Shown: positions 1 to 8,239, counted from the first letter of the stretch. The stretch is DNA of 64,000 nucleotides from Candidatus Altimarinota bacterium (GCA_018061065.1 JAGOUV010000004.1:1-64000); one strand, 5' to 3'. The notes: generated by a model not told the origin, from the letters alone. Translations and numbers: made by a program.

Positions 1-605
1 GCGAGGGCTTAAACATAGGAGTGCCTGCGGTTTTTGTGCGTTTTGGAAACTGTAATTTAAAGTGCAGCTGGTGCGATACGAAATACACCTGGGATCCTAC
101 GGTGAGAGATAACTACGAGGCACAGCTACCGGCGTTATTCGAAAGGATTCGTACTGCTGGACCAGTACATCACTTGATTCTTACGGGTGGCGAACCAATG
201 CTGCAGCAAGAAGTAATTGTCGCGATTCGAAAAGAATTTACCGATAGTTATATTGAGGTGGAGACAAATGGGAGTCAGCCAGTGCGCTGTTACGATGAGG
301 TAAATTTGTTTACGGTATCGTATAAAACGTCGAATTCTGGAAATGCGCCGTATGAATTAAAAACAAAAAATGATAAATGTGTCTATAAATTTGTGGTGGA
401 TACACCGGCAGATTTTCAGGAAATTGAAGAGGTGATTGCGCAGAATGCGTTGCCTTCTGAAAAGATTTTCTTGATGCCGCAAGGAATTACTTCTGAACAG
501 TTGCTTAAAAAACATGACTTTATCACGGAATACTGTAAGCAAAAGGGATATCGCTTCACTCCGCGACTACATATACTTACTTGGGGCGCCCAGAGGGGTA
601 CTTGA
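1..605 (+). CDS. queE: 7-carboxy-7-deazaguanine synthase QueE, 5' end missing
   Basis: Radical-SAM enzyme that converts 6-carboxy-tetrahydropterin to 7-carboxy-7-deazaguanine in the preQ0/queuosine pathway. The reading frame is open to the window edge: it enters as EGLNIGVPAVFVRF, the family's conserved N-terminal region, so the gene starts upstream and only a few tens of residues are missing. The cluster-binding motif C-x3-C-x2-C is visible as CNLKCSWC, followed by DTKYTWDP. A TGGEP motif, characteristic of the radical-SAM barrel, follows. The frame ends with TGA at 603-605. queC lies one gene downstream on the same strand, which supports the assignment. A TTGACA hexamer overlaps the stop codon and probably serves the next gene. 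Confidence 0.93.
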   Translation, partial: EGLNIGVPAVFVRFGNCNLKCSWCDTKYTWDPTVRDNYEAQLPALFERIRTAGPVHHLILTGGEPMLQQEVIVAIRKEFTDSYIEVETNGSQPVRCYDEVNLFTVSYKTSNSGNAPYELKTKNDKCVYKFVVDTPADFQEIEEVIAQNALPSEKIFLMPQGITSEQLLKKHDFITEYCKQKGYRFTPRLHILTWGAQRGT

Positions 606-630
606 CAAATTGCAATAAAGTGCGTAACTT
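602..630 (+). promoter_or_regulatory. possible promoter for the 658 lipoprotein gene
   Basis: A perfect -35 TTGACA (602-607) overlaps the queE stop codon. After a 17-base spacer there is a weak -10 TAACTT (625-630). It would give a leader of about 20 bases. The -10 match is poor, so this is tentative. Confidence 0.35.
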
Positions 631-657
631 AAGATAAATTTAGCCTTATTATTGCTT

Positions 658-2325
658 ATGAAATTTAAGGAGTCTTTTGAAAGAGTTGTACAGGTAGCAA
701 GTTTGGTAGCGGCTACTGCACTGCCCGCTTGTAAAACTCCCGTTGAATCTGCGAGTCAACAATCCGCGGTAGAGACAAAAATTGCAACTAATGATGTGAG
801 ATATTTTGAACAGCAGAGAGACGAATTTCTAGAGGCTATGTTGATTCATGACTTACGCGAAGGAGGAACCTGGGCTGCGGAGATGGTAGTTGAAGATTTT
901 TCTCAAGTAGTAAAACAAAATCAGAATTTACGTGGTTTACTGCAGCGCATTGTAGAAAATGCGTTTAAGAAAGGCGATTTTTCTGGTGTTCGTAAGGTTA
1001 TTACTGAGAAAACTGCACCGCTCTATATTGCCGCTACACGAGGAGAGATCCGAAGTTATGAATCGCAAGGACTTTTTAGTTATGCTGAAAATCTCTATAG
1101 AGATATCGGTGATGAAAAAAGTGCAGAGGAAGCTCGGGAAAAAGAGATTAAGAAGAATGAAGCTGAAAGAGCGGCACGACCTGTTGAAAAAGAGTCTCAT
1201 TACAGTGAATCAGCTTATAGGCCAAGACCTGATGAAATTCGTAGAAAGGCTGAAGCTGACACATTTCCTAATAGTCGGTATAAATTATTTGTCGAAGCTG
1301 GGGATAATGAAGGCATCGCACTTCAAAGTGTACTGATGTGGATTAAAGAAAGAAAATTCGAGACGCTCGATGAAAAAGCACAAGCCGCTTATTTTTGTCA
1401 TGAACATGATGCGCGTGATATAGCAAATGACTTATTCGCTGAACTTGCTGGTGACTATGAAGAAATCGGTGACTATCAATATGCACAATATTTTGCTGAT
1501 CGCAGTGGAGCTATTGAACGCCAACGAGAGTTAGCCGAGAAAGCGTTTGAGAAAGAAGTTGCAAATTTTAATCAAGATACAGAAATCTGGCAAATGGTTC
1601 GACTTTTAGCAGTCCTGGGATATCAAGAGGAAGACGCCTATCACGAAGTAGGTGATATCGCGATGAAAAATGGATATTTTTTCAAAGCAGCGGACGCATA
1701 TGAAAGAGCCGGTGATACTAATGCCCGCACAAAAGCATTTGAAACATGTATTCCACAAGAGTCTGAAAAAGGTCATCCATGGGCTGCACGGAGATGTGCT
1801 GAAGAGCTTGGCGATCAAGATAAATTCAAAGTTCAGACTGCTGCGTATGCTCGTCAAGAAGAGGCAGAGGGGGAGCTGTGTAATGCCGCAAAGCTTTACG
1901 AAGAGGCAGGCCTAGATGGAAATGCGCGTGATATGTTTGAGCCTTGTGTGGGAAGAGTTGTTCATAACTTTCATGAAAATGATGGGTGGAGGTACGGGGT
2001 AGATACCTGTGATGAGGTGCCTTATGTGGATCTAGTTGTATTGGGTAGAACACACCTTCTCACGCCACAAGAACAGTATGCTATGGTGGGAAGAAGTTTA
2101 GAAAAGAATGAGGAGAGTCAGTTGGCTGCAGATTGTTTTATGAAAGCAGGAGATCGTGATGCTGCGCTCCGTAATAAGGCGAAGGTCATCGGGGCTCTAT
2201 CAGATGCCTTTGGCGAGGCAATGGGTAAGGATGGCCATCGACCATCCGATGATATATGGTACTTGAATAAATTGGCTTTGGAGTTTGGTGAAGTTGTGAC
2301 CATAATGAAGCATGCTGAAAGATAG
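658..2325 (+). CDS. helical-repeat (TPR-like) putative lipoprotein
   Basis: Product of 555 residues with no family I recognise. The start ATG at 658 gives a short basic N-terminus, a hydrophobic stretch and a lipobox-like LPAC at about residues 24-27, so I infer export and lipid anchoring. The rest is acidic, helical and built of degenerate TPR/SEL1-like units with recurring phrases of the type AADAYERAGD, AKLYEEAGL and AADCFMKAGDRDAA. Cysteine pairs are scattered through the second half. An in-frame TTG at 652 is a less likely start. The gene sits between queE and queC and its 3' end overlaps queC by 14 bases, so it is probably cotranscribed with queC, but nothing in its sequence suggests a role in queuosine synthesis. 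It could be a scaffold at the cell surface. Confidence 0.7.
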   Translation: MKFKESFERVVQVASLVAATALPACKTPVESASQQSAVETKIATNDVRYFEQQRDEFLEAMLIHDLREGGTWAAEMVVEDFSQVVKQNQNLRGLLQRIVENAFKKGDFSGVRKVITEKTAPLYIAATRGEIRSYESQGLFSYAENLYRDIGDEKSAEEAREKEIKKNEAERAARPVEKESHYSESAYRPRPDEIRRKAEADTFPNSRYKLFVEAGDNEGIALQSVLMWIKERKFETLDEKAQAAYFCHEHDARDIANDLFAELAGDYEEIGDYQYAQYFADRSGAIERQRELAEKAFEKEVANFNQDTEIWQMVRLLAVLGYQEEDAYHEVGDIAMKNGYFFKAADAYERAGDTNARTKAFETCIPQESEKGHPWAARRCAEELGDQDKFKVQTAAYARQEEAEGELCNAAKLYEEAGLDGNARDMFEPCVGRVVHNFHENDGWRYGVDTCDEVPYVDLVVLGRTHLLTPQEQYAMVGRSLEKNEESQLAADCFMKAGDRDAALRNKAKVIGALSDAFGEAMGKDGHRPSDDIWYLNKLALEFGEVVTIMKHAER

Positions 2326-2956
2326 GAGAAAAACACTTCTCATTTATTCCGGCGGAATGGATTCGACGACGTTGCTGTATAAGCTGCGCGCAGATGGTGA
2401 TGAGGTGCGCGCGATTTCTTTTGATTACGGACAGCGGCATAAAAAAGAGCTGCGCAGTGCGGAAAAAATCTGCGGCTTATTAAAGGTGCCGCATCAGATC
2501 GTAAATATAAAAAGTCTGAATACACTTATGGCGGGTTCGTCGCTGACCTCTGATATTGCCGTGCCCGAGGGGCATTATCAGGATAAAACTATGCGCAGCA
2601 CGGTAGTGCCCAATCGTAATATGATTTTTATTTCACTTGCGATGGCTGCTGCCATTTCTCAAAAATATGACCGTATCGCTCTAGCGGTACACGCGGGTGA
2701 TCACGCAATTTATCCCGACTGTCGCCCTGAGTTTATAAAAGTCATGCAGGCTGCGGGCCGCGTCTCCAACTATGAAAAATTGGGCGTCTACGCGCCATTC
2801 TTGAATAAAACAAAAAGGCAGATAGCTCAGATTGGCCACCGCTTAAAGGTGCCTTTTGACCTTACCTGGACCTGTTATAAGGGCCTCGCTAAGCCCTGCG
2901 GCAAGTGCGGCGCCTGCGTGGAGCGCGCCGAGGCACTGACCTCAACTAACCTGTAA
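2312..2956 (+). CDS. queC: 7-cyano-7-deazaguanine synthase QueC
   Basis: ATP-dependent enzyme that converts 7-carboxy-7-deazaguanine to preQ0, the step after QueE. The 214-residue protein has the PP-loop SGGMDST near residues 13-19, the family phrase DYGQRHKKEL, and VVPNRNMIF in the middle. The C-terminal zinc site is complete: C(YKGLAKP)CGKCGAC supplies four cysteines. Length is normal for the family. The ATG at 2312 overlaps the end of the upstream lipoprotein gene by 14 bases, which suggests translational coupling. There is no obvious terminator downstream. Confidence 0.95.
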   Translation: MLKDRRKTLLIYSGGMDSTTLLYKLRADGDEVRAISFDYGQRHKKELRSAEKICGLLKVPHQIVNIKSLNTLMAGSSLTSDIAVPEGHYQDKTMRSTVVPNRNMIFISLAMAAAISQKYDRIALAVHAGDHAIYPDCRPEFIKVMQAAGRVSNYEKLGVYAPFLNKTKRQIAQIGHRLKVPFDLTWTCYKGLAKPCGKCGACVERAEALTSTNL

Positions 2957-3042
2957 CGTAACGCTTTCAGAAGATAGTTGTAATATTTTGCGCATGAGGT
3001 CGTTTACAAGACCGCAACATATTATCCTTATCTCCTTTATTT

Positions 3043-4758
3043 ATGTTTAGTAAGAAATTTCTCAGCTCGGTGGTTATCGTCGGATTGCTGGCCGCGATGC
3101 TCGTTATTCCATCAGCGTCTGCCGGTGGTTCTACAAATGCATCTTTTGCCGTGAGCGCAAATGCGTATCCTGCTAGCGGGAGCCGCAGCGCCTATATCAA
3201 TATGTATCGTATTGATCAGATTCAGAATGGTCTGTATTACGGATCTTTAGCCGATACTCAGTATGTGGGTGCAGGGAGCTCACGACACTTCACGGTGCCG
3301 TTGGGTGCTATGGTGGAATTCGTCGCTTTCAGTAACTCAACAGTTGCAAATGCTGCAACACACTGGACATTCACTTCTCCGCCATACAAAAATTTCACTA
3401 TGCAGGAAGCATGGCAGGGAAAGTTATGTCAGATTAATTTTCAGGATCAGTACAATAAAATGATGAGCAACGGCAGCGAGTCATGTGCCTTTGGAGGCCT
3501 CTCAGTTCCGGTTTCAGATTCAAATGTTGCGGTTCCCGCATCGATCTACGGTCAGGGTGGCGCTCGTGCATTTGTTGAGCTATGGGTCATGCAAAATAAT
3601 AGCCCCTCAACACGCATAAAAAGTGCATCAATTGATGTATTGGACGCAAATGGTAATCGCATTGCGACAACAAACACGGATTACCGTGGTATCGCAGGAC
3701 TTGCTATAGAGCGCGGTCGCCAGTTTACCTTCCGTGGCTACAAGAACGGCGTAACCTATATGGTGACGAGTGGTTTACATTCAGTTTCAGGTGGTCAATT
3801 AGTGGGCGCAGATGGTCAGCGCACCTCAATACTTCAGCTTAATGCGTATCCGCAAGCTGGACAGGTGGTTCCGGTTCCTACGACACTTCCTTCAACTTTG
3901 GGAGTAGCTGTAGAAGGTTCTATCACAGCATTCTCGCAGACAGCGTCTGTCCGCTATACGTTGAATCAGCCATCTACAGTGACGGTTCGCGTTTATAGTA
4001 ACTCAGCAACGACAGCCCCCCAGGTAGTTCGTACGATCGAAAATGGAGTGTACCGCTCTGCCGGTACGCAGCGTGTATTGTGGGACGGCCGCGATGGTAA
4101 TGGCACCTTGCAGGCAAATGGCTGGTACCGTGTTCAGGTCAGCGCATACAATCCAGTAACGGGAATTACACTTTCTGGATCAGCATTTGTTCACGTGAAC
4201 CGCAATAGAGTTTCTGTTGCTTCTGTCGGTCCGATTTCTAGACCGACTACTACGTTGCCCGTTATCTCCACAACATCAATCGATAGCGACTGTGATGCAG
4301 TAAACCCAGACTCACTAAGTATCGAATATATTGCAACTTCAAATAAGTATAAGTTGTCGACCAATGTAAATGGTAGAAAATTTACTTTCCAGATATTTCC
4401 TACTTACGACGAGGCAGTCCGCGCCCGTGACGCCATCACTACCTACCGCTTCAACAAATTATGTTTTGTAGGTCGTGGTGCTACTGAGGTAAATAGTTAT
4501 TGGTTGCGCAGTGGAGGAAGCAGCCTTACTCATGTTCCCTCACTACGTAATGAAGACTGTGTTTCATTCAACTCACGCAACTTGACCTTGTCTGGTATGA
4601 CAAATGGTAAGTACCAAGTTTTGGATGGTAATCACGCGCTCGCATCTGCAGCAAATTACAGCGACGCAATGCAATTAAAAAATACCCTCGCTTCACATAA
4701 CTATTCACAGTCATGTTTTGTGGGTCGACCAGCGCCATCGATGCACTATTATAAATAG
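3043..4758 (+). CDS. secreted protein with FlgD-like Ig domain and two CFVGR repeats
   Basis: A 571-residue exported protein. Residues 1-27 are a clear Sec signal peptide ending in PSASA. The middle is beta-rich. Residues about 285-385 resemble the FlgD Ig-like fold used in many surface proteins (phrases WDGRDGNGTLQANGWYRVQV). The C-terminus carries two related units of about 65 residues (about 420-490 and 505-570). Each begins with a cysteine, has a KY-type strand, and ends in CFVGRG or CFVGRP, with one cysteine pair per unit. Function is unknown; a surface-associated binding protein is plausible. The gene has no Shine-Dalgarno sequence but a T-rich tract just before ATG, and it is followed by a strong terminator, so it is probably monocistronic. 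Confidence 0.75.
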   Translation: MFSKKFLSSVVIVGLLAAMLVIPSASAGGSTNASFAVSANAYPASGSRSAYINMYRIDQIQNGLYYGSLADTQYVGAGSSRHFTVPLGAMVEFVAFSNSTVANAATHWTFTSPPYKNFTMQEAWQGKLCQINFQDQYNKMMSNGSESCAFGGLSVPVSDSNVAVPASIYGQGGARAFVELWVMQNNSPSTRIKSASIDVLDANGNRIATTNTDYRGIAGLAIERGRQFTFRGYKNGVTYMVTSGLHSVSGGQLVGADGQRTSILQLNAYPQAGQVVPVPTTLPSTLGVAVEGSITAFSQTASVRYTLNQPSTVTVRVYSNSATTAPQVVRTIENGVYRSAGTQRVLWDGRDGNGTLQANGWYRVQVSAYNPVTGITLSGSAFVHVNRNRVSVASVGPISRPTTTLPVISTTSIDSDCDAVNPDSLSIEYIATSNKYKLSTNVNGRKFTFQIFPTYDEAVRARDAITTYRFNKLCFVGRGATEVNSYWLRSGGSSLTHVPSLRNEDCVSFNSRNLTLSGMTNGKYQVLDGNHALASAANYSDAMQLKNTLASHNYSQSCFVGRPAPSMHYYK

Positions 4759-4777
4759 TCAGAAGGCAGGCAATCCG

Positions 4778-4809
4778 GGCTCGGGGATGTTTAATCTCCG
4801 GGCCTTTTT
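4778..4809 (+). terminator. rho-independent terminator after the 3043 gene
   Basis: An 11-bp stem (4778-4788 pairing with 4794-4804, two G-U pairs) is followed by TTTTT at 4805-4809. It separates the secreted protein gene from the convergent DUF192 gene. Confidence 0.8.
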
Positions 4810-4817
4810 GCTAAGTG

Positions 4818-5327
4818 TTACTCTTTAAAATCAAAGCGATCTCCTACGGCAACGCCACGCGTGTTCGTCCAGCCGGCGGGTACTTCCAGTGCGTACATTG
4901 CAGGCTCAGTTGATCCGTATGAAGGACACTGAGCTACGTTGCATGGCGTCATGGTAGGAACAATGCTCACCACCTCATGCTTGCTGCTAAAGAAAATAAC
5001 ATCTAGGGGGATCTTGGTATTCTTCATCCAGAAGGCGCGTGGTGCTTCGTCTTCGTAAATAAAAATCATGCCTTTGCCTTCTTCTAACTGGGTGCGCTCC
5101 ATTAAACCTTGCTCGCGTTCATCGACATCATCGGCAGTTTCTACGAGCATCGTGATCTCTGCTTGCTTGGTTTTTAGGACAATAGTCTGGGTGGGAAGCG
5201 TATCGCTTTTGAATTTTTTAACAATCGCTCCGTAGGTTTCTTTTGCGGTATCAACGAGTTTGCAACCTGAAAAAGCAAAGAGACTCGCGATAAGTAGGGT
5301 GACAGTAACGGTTTTTCTGGTGTTCAT
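4818..5327 (-). CDS. DUF192 family lipoprotein
   Basis: A 169-residue protein of the DUF192 (COG1430) family, whose biochemical role is not settled. The start at 5327 (MNTRKTV) gives a signal peptide ending in a lipobox FSGC at about residues 19-22, so the mature protein is probably a lipid-anchored surface protein. The family hallmarks are present: EREQGLMERTQLEEGKGMIFIYEDEAPRAFWMKNTKIPLDVIFF, followed by VPAGWTNTRGVAVGD near the C-terminus. An upstream in-frame ATG would add 22 residues but would run through the divergent promoter, so I reject it. It is divergent from the transketolase gene and appears to share a palindromic -10 element with it. Confidence 0.88.
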   Translation of the reverse strand: MNTRKTVTVTLLIASLFAFSGCKLVDTAKETYGAIVKKFKSDTLPTQTIVLKTKQAEITMLVETADDVDEREQGLMERTQLEEGKGMIFIYEDEAPRAFWMKNTKIPLDVIFFSSKHEVVSIVPTMTPCNVAQCPSYGSTEPAMYALEVPAGWTNTRGVAVGDRFDFKE

Positions 5328-5336
5328 AATGGCCAC

Positions 5337-5346
5337 ATTGTACAAT
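5337..5346. promoter_or_regulatory. palindromic -10 element shared by two divergent genes
   Basis: ATTGTACAAT is a perfect 10-bp palindrome that reads TACAAT as a -10 on both strands. The hexamer ends exactly 9 bases before the ATG of the DUF192 gene on the minus strand and exactly 9 bases before the ATG of the transketolase gene on the plus strand. Neither direction has a convincing -35. Confidence 0.6.
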
Positions 5347-5355
5347 AAGCGGCGC

Positions 5356-6303
5356 ATGACCTCCACACCACTTCCTCTAGAAATGATCGCCACGAGAAAA
5401 GCTTTTGGTGAAGCGCTGGTCGTAGCAGGTGATAAATATAAGAATCTTGTAGTCCTAGATGCGGATTTGACGACCTCGGTGATGGCTCATTTTTACGAGA
5501 AAAAGTTTCCGGAGCGGCACTTTAATATCGGTATCTCTGAGCAGGATTTAGTTGATACGGCTGCGGGTATGGCCATGGCGGGTAAGCTGCCGATTGCCTG
5601 TTCATTTTCGATTTTTTTGACTGGTTTAGCTTGGCAACAGATTAGAAATGCCATTTGTTATCCCAATATGAATGTGAAATTAGTCGGCTCTCACGGTGGT
5701 ATTCAGCTGGGTGAAGATGGTGCTACGCATCAGGCGCTCGAGGATTTTGCCATTATGCGCGTGATTCCCAATATGAAAGTATTCTGTGCCGCCGATGCAG
5801 TTGAGATGAAAAAGATGTTGCCGGCGGTGCTTGAAGATTATGGTCCTGCATATATTAGATTAGGACGTCAGCCGGTGCCGGTGCTCTATGATGATTCTTA
5901 TGAATTTAAAATTGGAAAGGGAAGTGTCTTAATGGACGGTGATGATGTGGGTATTATTGCGATCGGAAGTTTAGTGGGAAGTGCCTATCTGGCTGCGCAA
6001 AAACTCCGCGATGAAGGTATCTCGGTGCGCGTGGTAAATATGAGTACGCTCAAGCCGATCGATGCACGCCTCATAGAAGAGACGGCACGAAAAGTGGGAG
6101 TGCTCGTGACGGCGGAGGATCATCAGACGACAGGAGGTCTAGCGGGCGCAGTGGCTGAAGTTTTATGTGAAACTTATCCACGGACATTCTATAGAATTGG
6201 TATGCATGACCGTTTTGGCGAATCGGGAAAAACAGCGGACTTATATAAGAAGCACAAGTTAGATGCCGACGGAGTCTACGAACAGATCAAGGAGTGGCTA
6301 TGA
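5356..6303 (+). CDS. transketolase, C-terminal subunit (split enzyme)
   Basis: The 315-residue protein covers the pyrimidine-binding and C-terminal domains of transketolase (split form, like archaeal and some CPR enzymes). Hallmarks are RKAFGEAL at the N-terminus, NIGISEQDLVDTAAGMA carrying the catalytic glutamate that activates thiamine diphosphate, and GATHQALEDFAIMR. The N-terminal, diphosphate-binding half must be supplied by another gene, and none is present in this window. The start at 5356 follows the shared palindromic -10 by 9 bases; a longer frame upstream would cross the divergent gene. It stands at the head of a block with prs, rpiB and rpe, so a non-oxidative pentose-phosphate role is more likely than DXP synthase. 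A stand-alone dehydrogenase E1-beta-like role is less likely. Confidence 0.87.
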   Translation: MTSTPLPLEMIATRKAFGEALVVAGDKYKNLVVLDADLTTSVMAHFYEKKFPERHFNIGISEQDLVDTAAGMAMAGKLPIACSFSIFLTGLAWQQIRNAICYPNMNVKLVGSHGGIQLGEDGATHQALEDFAIMRVIPNMKVFCAADAVEMKKMLPAVLEDYGPAYIRLGRQPVPVLYDDSYEFKIGKGSVLMDGDDVGIIAIGSLVGSAYLAAQKLRDEGISVRVVNMSTLKPIDARLIEETARKVGVLVTAEDHQTTGGLAGAVAEVLCETYPRTFYRIGMHDRFGESGKTADLYKKHKLDADGVYEQIKEWL

Positions 6304-6304
6304 G

Positions 6305-6332
6305 TTGACTAAAATGCTAATAGTGGTACTGT
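6305..6332 (+). promoter_or_regulatory. promoter of the 6340 gene (leaderless geometry)
   Basis: -35 TTGACT (6305-6310), 16-base spacer, and extended -10 TGG-TACTGT (hexamer 6327-6332). Seven bases separate the hexamer from the ATG at 6340, so transcription should begin about at the start codon. Confidence 0.6.
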
Positions 6333-6339
6333 CTGGTCT

Positions 6340-6894
6340 ATGGAATTAGGAAAAATCTGGGATGCATTAAGTGGTGATAAAAAAGCCGATACTGTTACTG
6401 AAGAAAGAATTGTTGTTGGTGAGGGTGAAGATACATCGTCATATGTGAGGCGAACTACATCTCGTGATATTTCATCGAGCCCAAGGGTGAGGGCATCTTT
6501 GTCGGAAACGGATTTGTGTGATGATGAATTAGGAGTGTCAGGTTTGGTCTTTCCCGAAAGTATACATATTGCAGCAGATGGTCAGCTGACCGGTTTAGCT
6601 GACGGACTCACATTGGATGGATCAACTCGGGTATTTGCTCTACGTGCCCTACAGAATTCGCAAAGCCTCACCATCGATATCCAGGGGGGTGCGTATGCGT
6701 CAGGGAGAATAGCAATTACAACCGATAGCGGGGCATCACTGTCTATGACCGAAGTCGATGGGCGTGGTTATATTTGTCAGGTGAATCTTCCCGTGGCGAG
6801 AGGTGAGAGGGTTTCTATTGAGCCCCGTCCGCCCACAGAAGTGGGAAGGGAAGCCGTAGATCAGATGGTGAAAGCCATTATGAATGCAGTTTGA
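6340..6894 (+). CDS. protein of unknown function
   Basis: A 184-residue cytoplasmic protein with no recognisable family. The first 60 residues are polar and probably disordered; the remainder (about 65-165) is predicted beta-rich with regularly spaced glycine and hydrophobic residues, perhaps a small beta-sandwich. There is no signal peptide or membrane segment. It has its own promoter. The next gene starts 13 bases after the stop codon but also has its own -10. It lies inside the pentose-phosphate block, with no evidence of a link in function. Confidence 0.6.
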   Translation: MELGKIWDALSGDKKADTVTEERIVVGEGEDTSSYVRRTTSRDISSSPRVRASLSETDLCDDELGVSGLVFPESIHIAADGQLTGLADGLTLDGSTRVFALRALQNSQSLTIDIQGGAYASGRIAITTDSGASLSMTEVDGRGYICQVNLPVARGERVSIEPRPPTEVGREAVDQMVKAIMNAV

Positions 6895-6900
6895 TATAAT
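6892..6900 (+). promoter_or_regulatory. extended -10 promoter of the 6908 gene (leaderless geometry)
   Basis: TGA-TATAAT: a perfect -10 hexamer (6895-6900) with the extended TGn element overlaps the stop region of the upstream gene. Seven bases separate it from the ATG at 6908. No -35 is visible. Confidence 0.65.
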
Positions 6901-6907
6901 TTCCCCT

Positions 6908-7255
6908 ATGAAACTTACCCTGGGACCAAGCTACACTCCTGCAGTGAAGGCGGAGCCGCCACATGTAGAATTTGGCATAGAGGCGCAATCGCTTGCGGAT
7001 GCGATACGTGGTGTTTCGTCGAGAGATGCACGGGGAGTCATGGGGTGGCTAGAGAAGAAAGGTGCGTTCCTTAGTACCGGAGAGCCGCCGGTAACTAATA
7101 GAGAATTCGATGAGGCGTGTTGTATGTCTGATAGTGGTATTAATCCACCACTACGAACAAATTTTCATATGAGAATAATGGATAAATCTGACCATGATCG
7201 TGCGGCAGCAGTTTTGGAAAAGATACGCTCTTTCAGAAAGCGAGGGGAAAAATAA
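6908..7255 (+). CDS. small protein of unknown function
   Basis: A 115-residue protein (MKLTLGPSYTPAV...). The start at 6908 is chosen because a perfect extended -10 box sits 7 bases upstream; an in-frame ATG at 6884 would overlap the previous gene and lie upstream of the promoter. The protein is mixed alpha/beta with a lysine/arginine-rich C-terminus (IRSFRKRGEK) and two adjacent cysteines in the middle. No domain is recognised. The prs promoter begins right after its stop. Confidence 0.6.
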   Translation: MKLTLGPSYTPAVKAEPPHVEFGIEAQSLADAIRGVSSRDARGVMGWLEKKGAFLSTGEPPVTNREFDEACCMSDSGINPPLRTNFHMRIMDKSDHDRAAAVLEKIRSFRKRGEK

Positions 7256-7257
7256 TG

Positions 7258-7266
7258 TGATACAAT
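7258..7266 (+). promoter_or_regulatory. extended -10 promoter of prs
   Basis: TGA-TACAAT (hexamer 7261-7266) lies 10 bases before the ATG at 7277. The leader would be only about 4 bases. An ATG inside the hexamer (7265) is in frame but cannot be the start if this promoter is used. Confidence 0.55.
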
Positions 7267-7276
7267 GCGTTCCAGC

Positions 7277-8233
7277 ATGCCAAGTACACATATGCAACAC
7301 ATAAAACTCTTTGGTGGAAGCTCGCATCCTGCACTGACACAATCAGTCGCAAAGTTACTTAAAATAAAATCATCACCGCTCGATATTCGCCGTTTTGCCT
7401 CAAACGAGATTTATGCAAAGTCTGTTGAGAGCGTTCGTAATAGTGATGTCTATATTATCCAAAGTGCAACCCAGGCCGTGAACGAAGAACTTATGGAGTT
7501 GTTTATTCTACTTGATAGTTTTAAGAGATCTTTTGCTGCAAAAATTCATGTTATCATGCCGTATTTTCCTTATGCACGTCAGGATCGTGTGGCTTCTCCA
7601 CGCGAGCCGATTTCAGCTAAGTTGGTGGCGAATTTATTGGCCAAGGCAGGAGCTGATCATCTCATAACATTTACTCTGCACAGTGAGCAGGAGCAGGGAT
7701 TCTTTGATTTCCCCGTTGATAATCTCGCGGCTCGTCAGTTGTTTGTTGAATATTTCAGAAAGAAAAAGTTGAAGAATTTAACCGTTGTGGCGCCAGATGT
7801 AGGAAGTGCTAAAGAGGCTCAACGTTTTGCAAAACTACTCGGTGCAGATTTGGCGATTTTGAATAAAATTCGTTCCGCTCACAATGTTTCTGAAGTGACT
7901 CATTTGGTGGGAACAGTGGAGGGACGCACCTGTATTATGTATGACGATTTGGTCGATACGGCAGGCAGCGTGGCTAATGGCGCAAGCGTTCTACGTAACA
8001 ATGGCGCGACGGGAGATATTTACATGGTCGCAACTCATCCGGTACTTTCTCGCGATGCGGCAGATAAATTAGCAAGCGCGAAGTTTAAGGAAATTATTTT
8101 CACCGATACGATTCCACTTCCAAAAGAAAAGATTCTTAAAAACATGACAATTTTGTCTGTGGCACCACTTCTCGCAAAGGTTATTGAAAGTGTTCACACG
8201 GGAAAAGCACTGACACCGCTCATGAATCCGTGA
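7277..8233 (+). CDS. prs: ribose-phosphate pyrophosphokinase (PRPP synthetase)
   Basis: Makes phosphoribosyl pyrophosphate from ribose-5-phosphate and ATP, feeding purine, pyrimidine and NAD synthesis. The 318-residue protein has the family's N-terminal GGSSHPAL, the metal/ATP loop YFPYARQDR, a flexible-loop equivalent HSEQEQGFFDFPVDNL, and the PRPP-binding loop IMYDDLVDTAGSVANGA. Length matches the class I enzyme. The start at 7277 (MPSTHMQHIK) agrees with the promoter; MQHIK is an alternative. rpiB and rpe follow directly, so the three genes form a ribose-5-phosphate to PRPP block. Confidence 0.95.
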   Translation: MPSTHMQHIKLFGGSSHPALTQSVAKLLKIKSSPLDIRRFASNEIYAKSVESVRNSDVYIIQSATQAVNEELMELFILLDSFKRSFAAKIHVIMPYFPYARQDRVASPREPISAKLVANLLAKAGADHLITFTLHSEQEQGFFDFPVDNLAARQLFVEYFRKKKLKNLTVVAPDVGSAKEAQRFAKLLGADLAILNKIRSAHNVSEVTHLVGTVEGRTCIMYDDLVDTAGSVANGASVLRNNGATGDIYMVATHPVLSRDAADKLASAKFKEIIFTDTIPLPKEKILKNMTILSVAPLLAKVIESVHTGKALTPLMNP

Positions 8234-8239
8234 TATACT
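8231..8239 (+). promoter_or_regulatory. extended -10 promoter of rpiB (leaderless GTG)
   Basis: TGA-TATACT (hexamer 8234-8239) overlaps the prs stop codon. The GTG start of rpiB at 8246 follows after 6 bases, so the start codon would be the first transcribed triplet. A nearer ATG (8242) is in the wrong frame. Confidence 0.6.
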
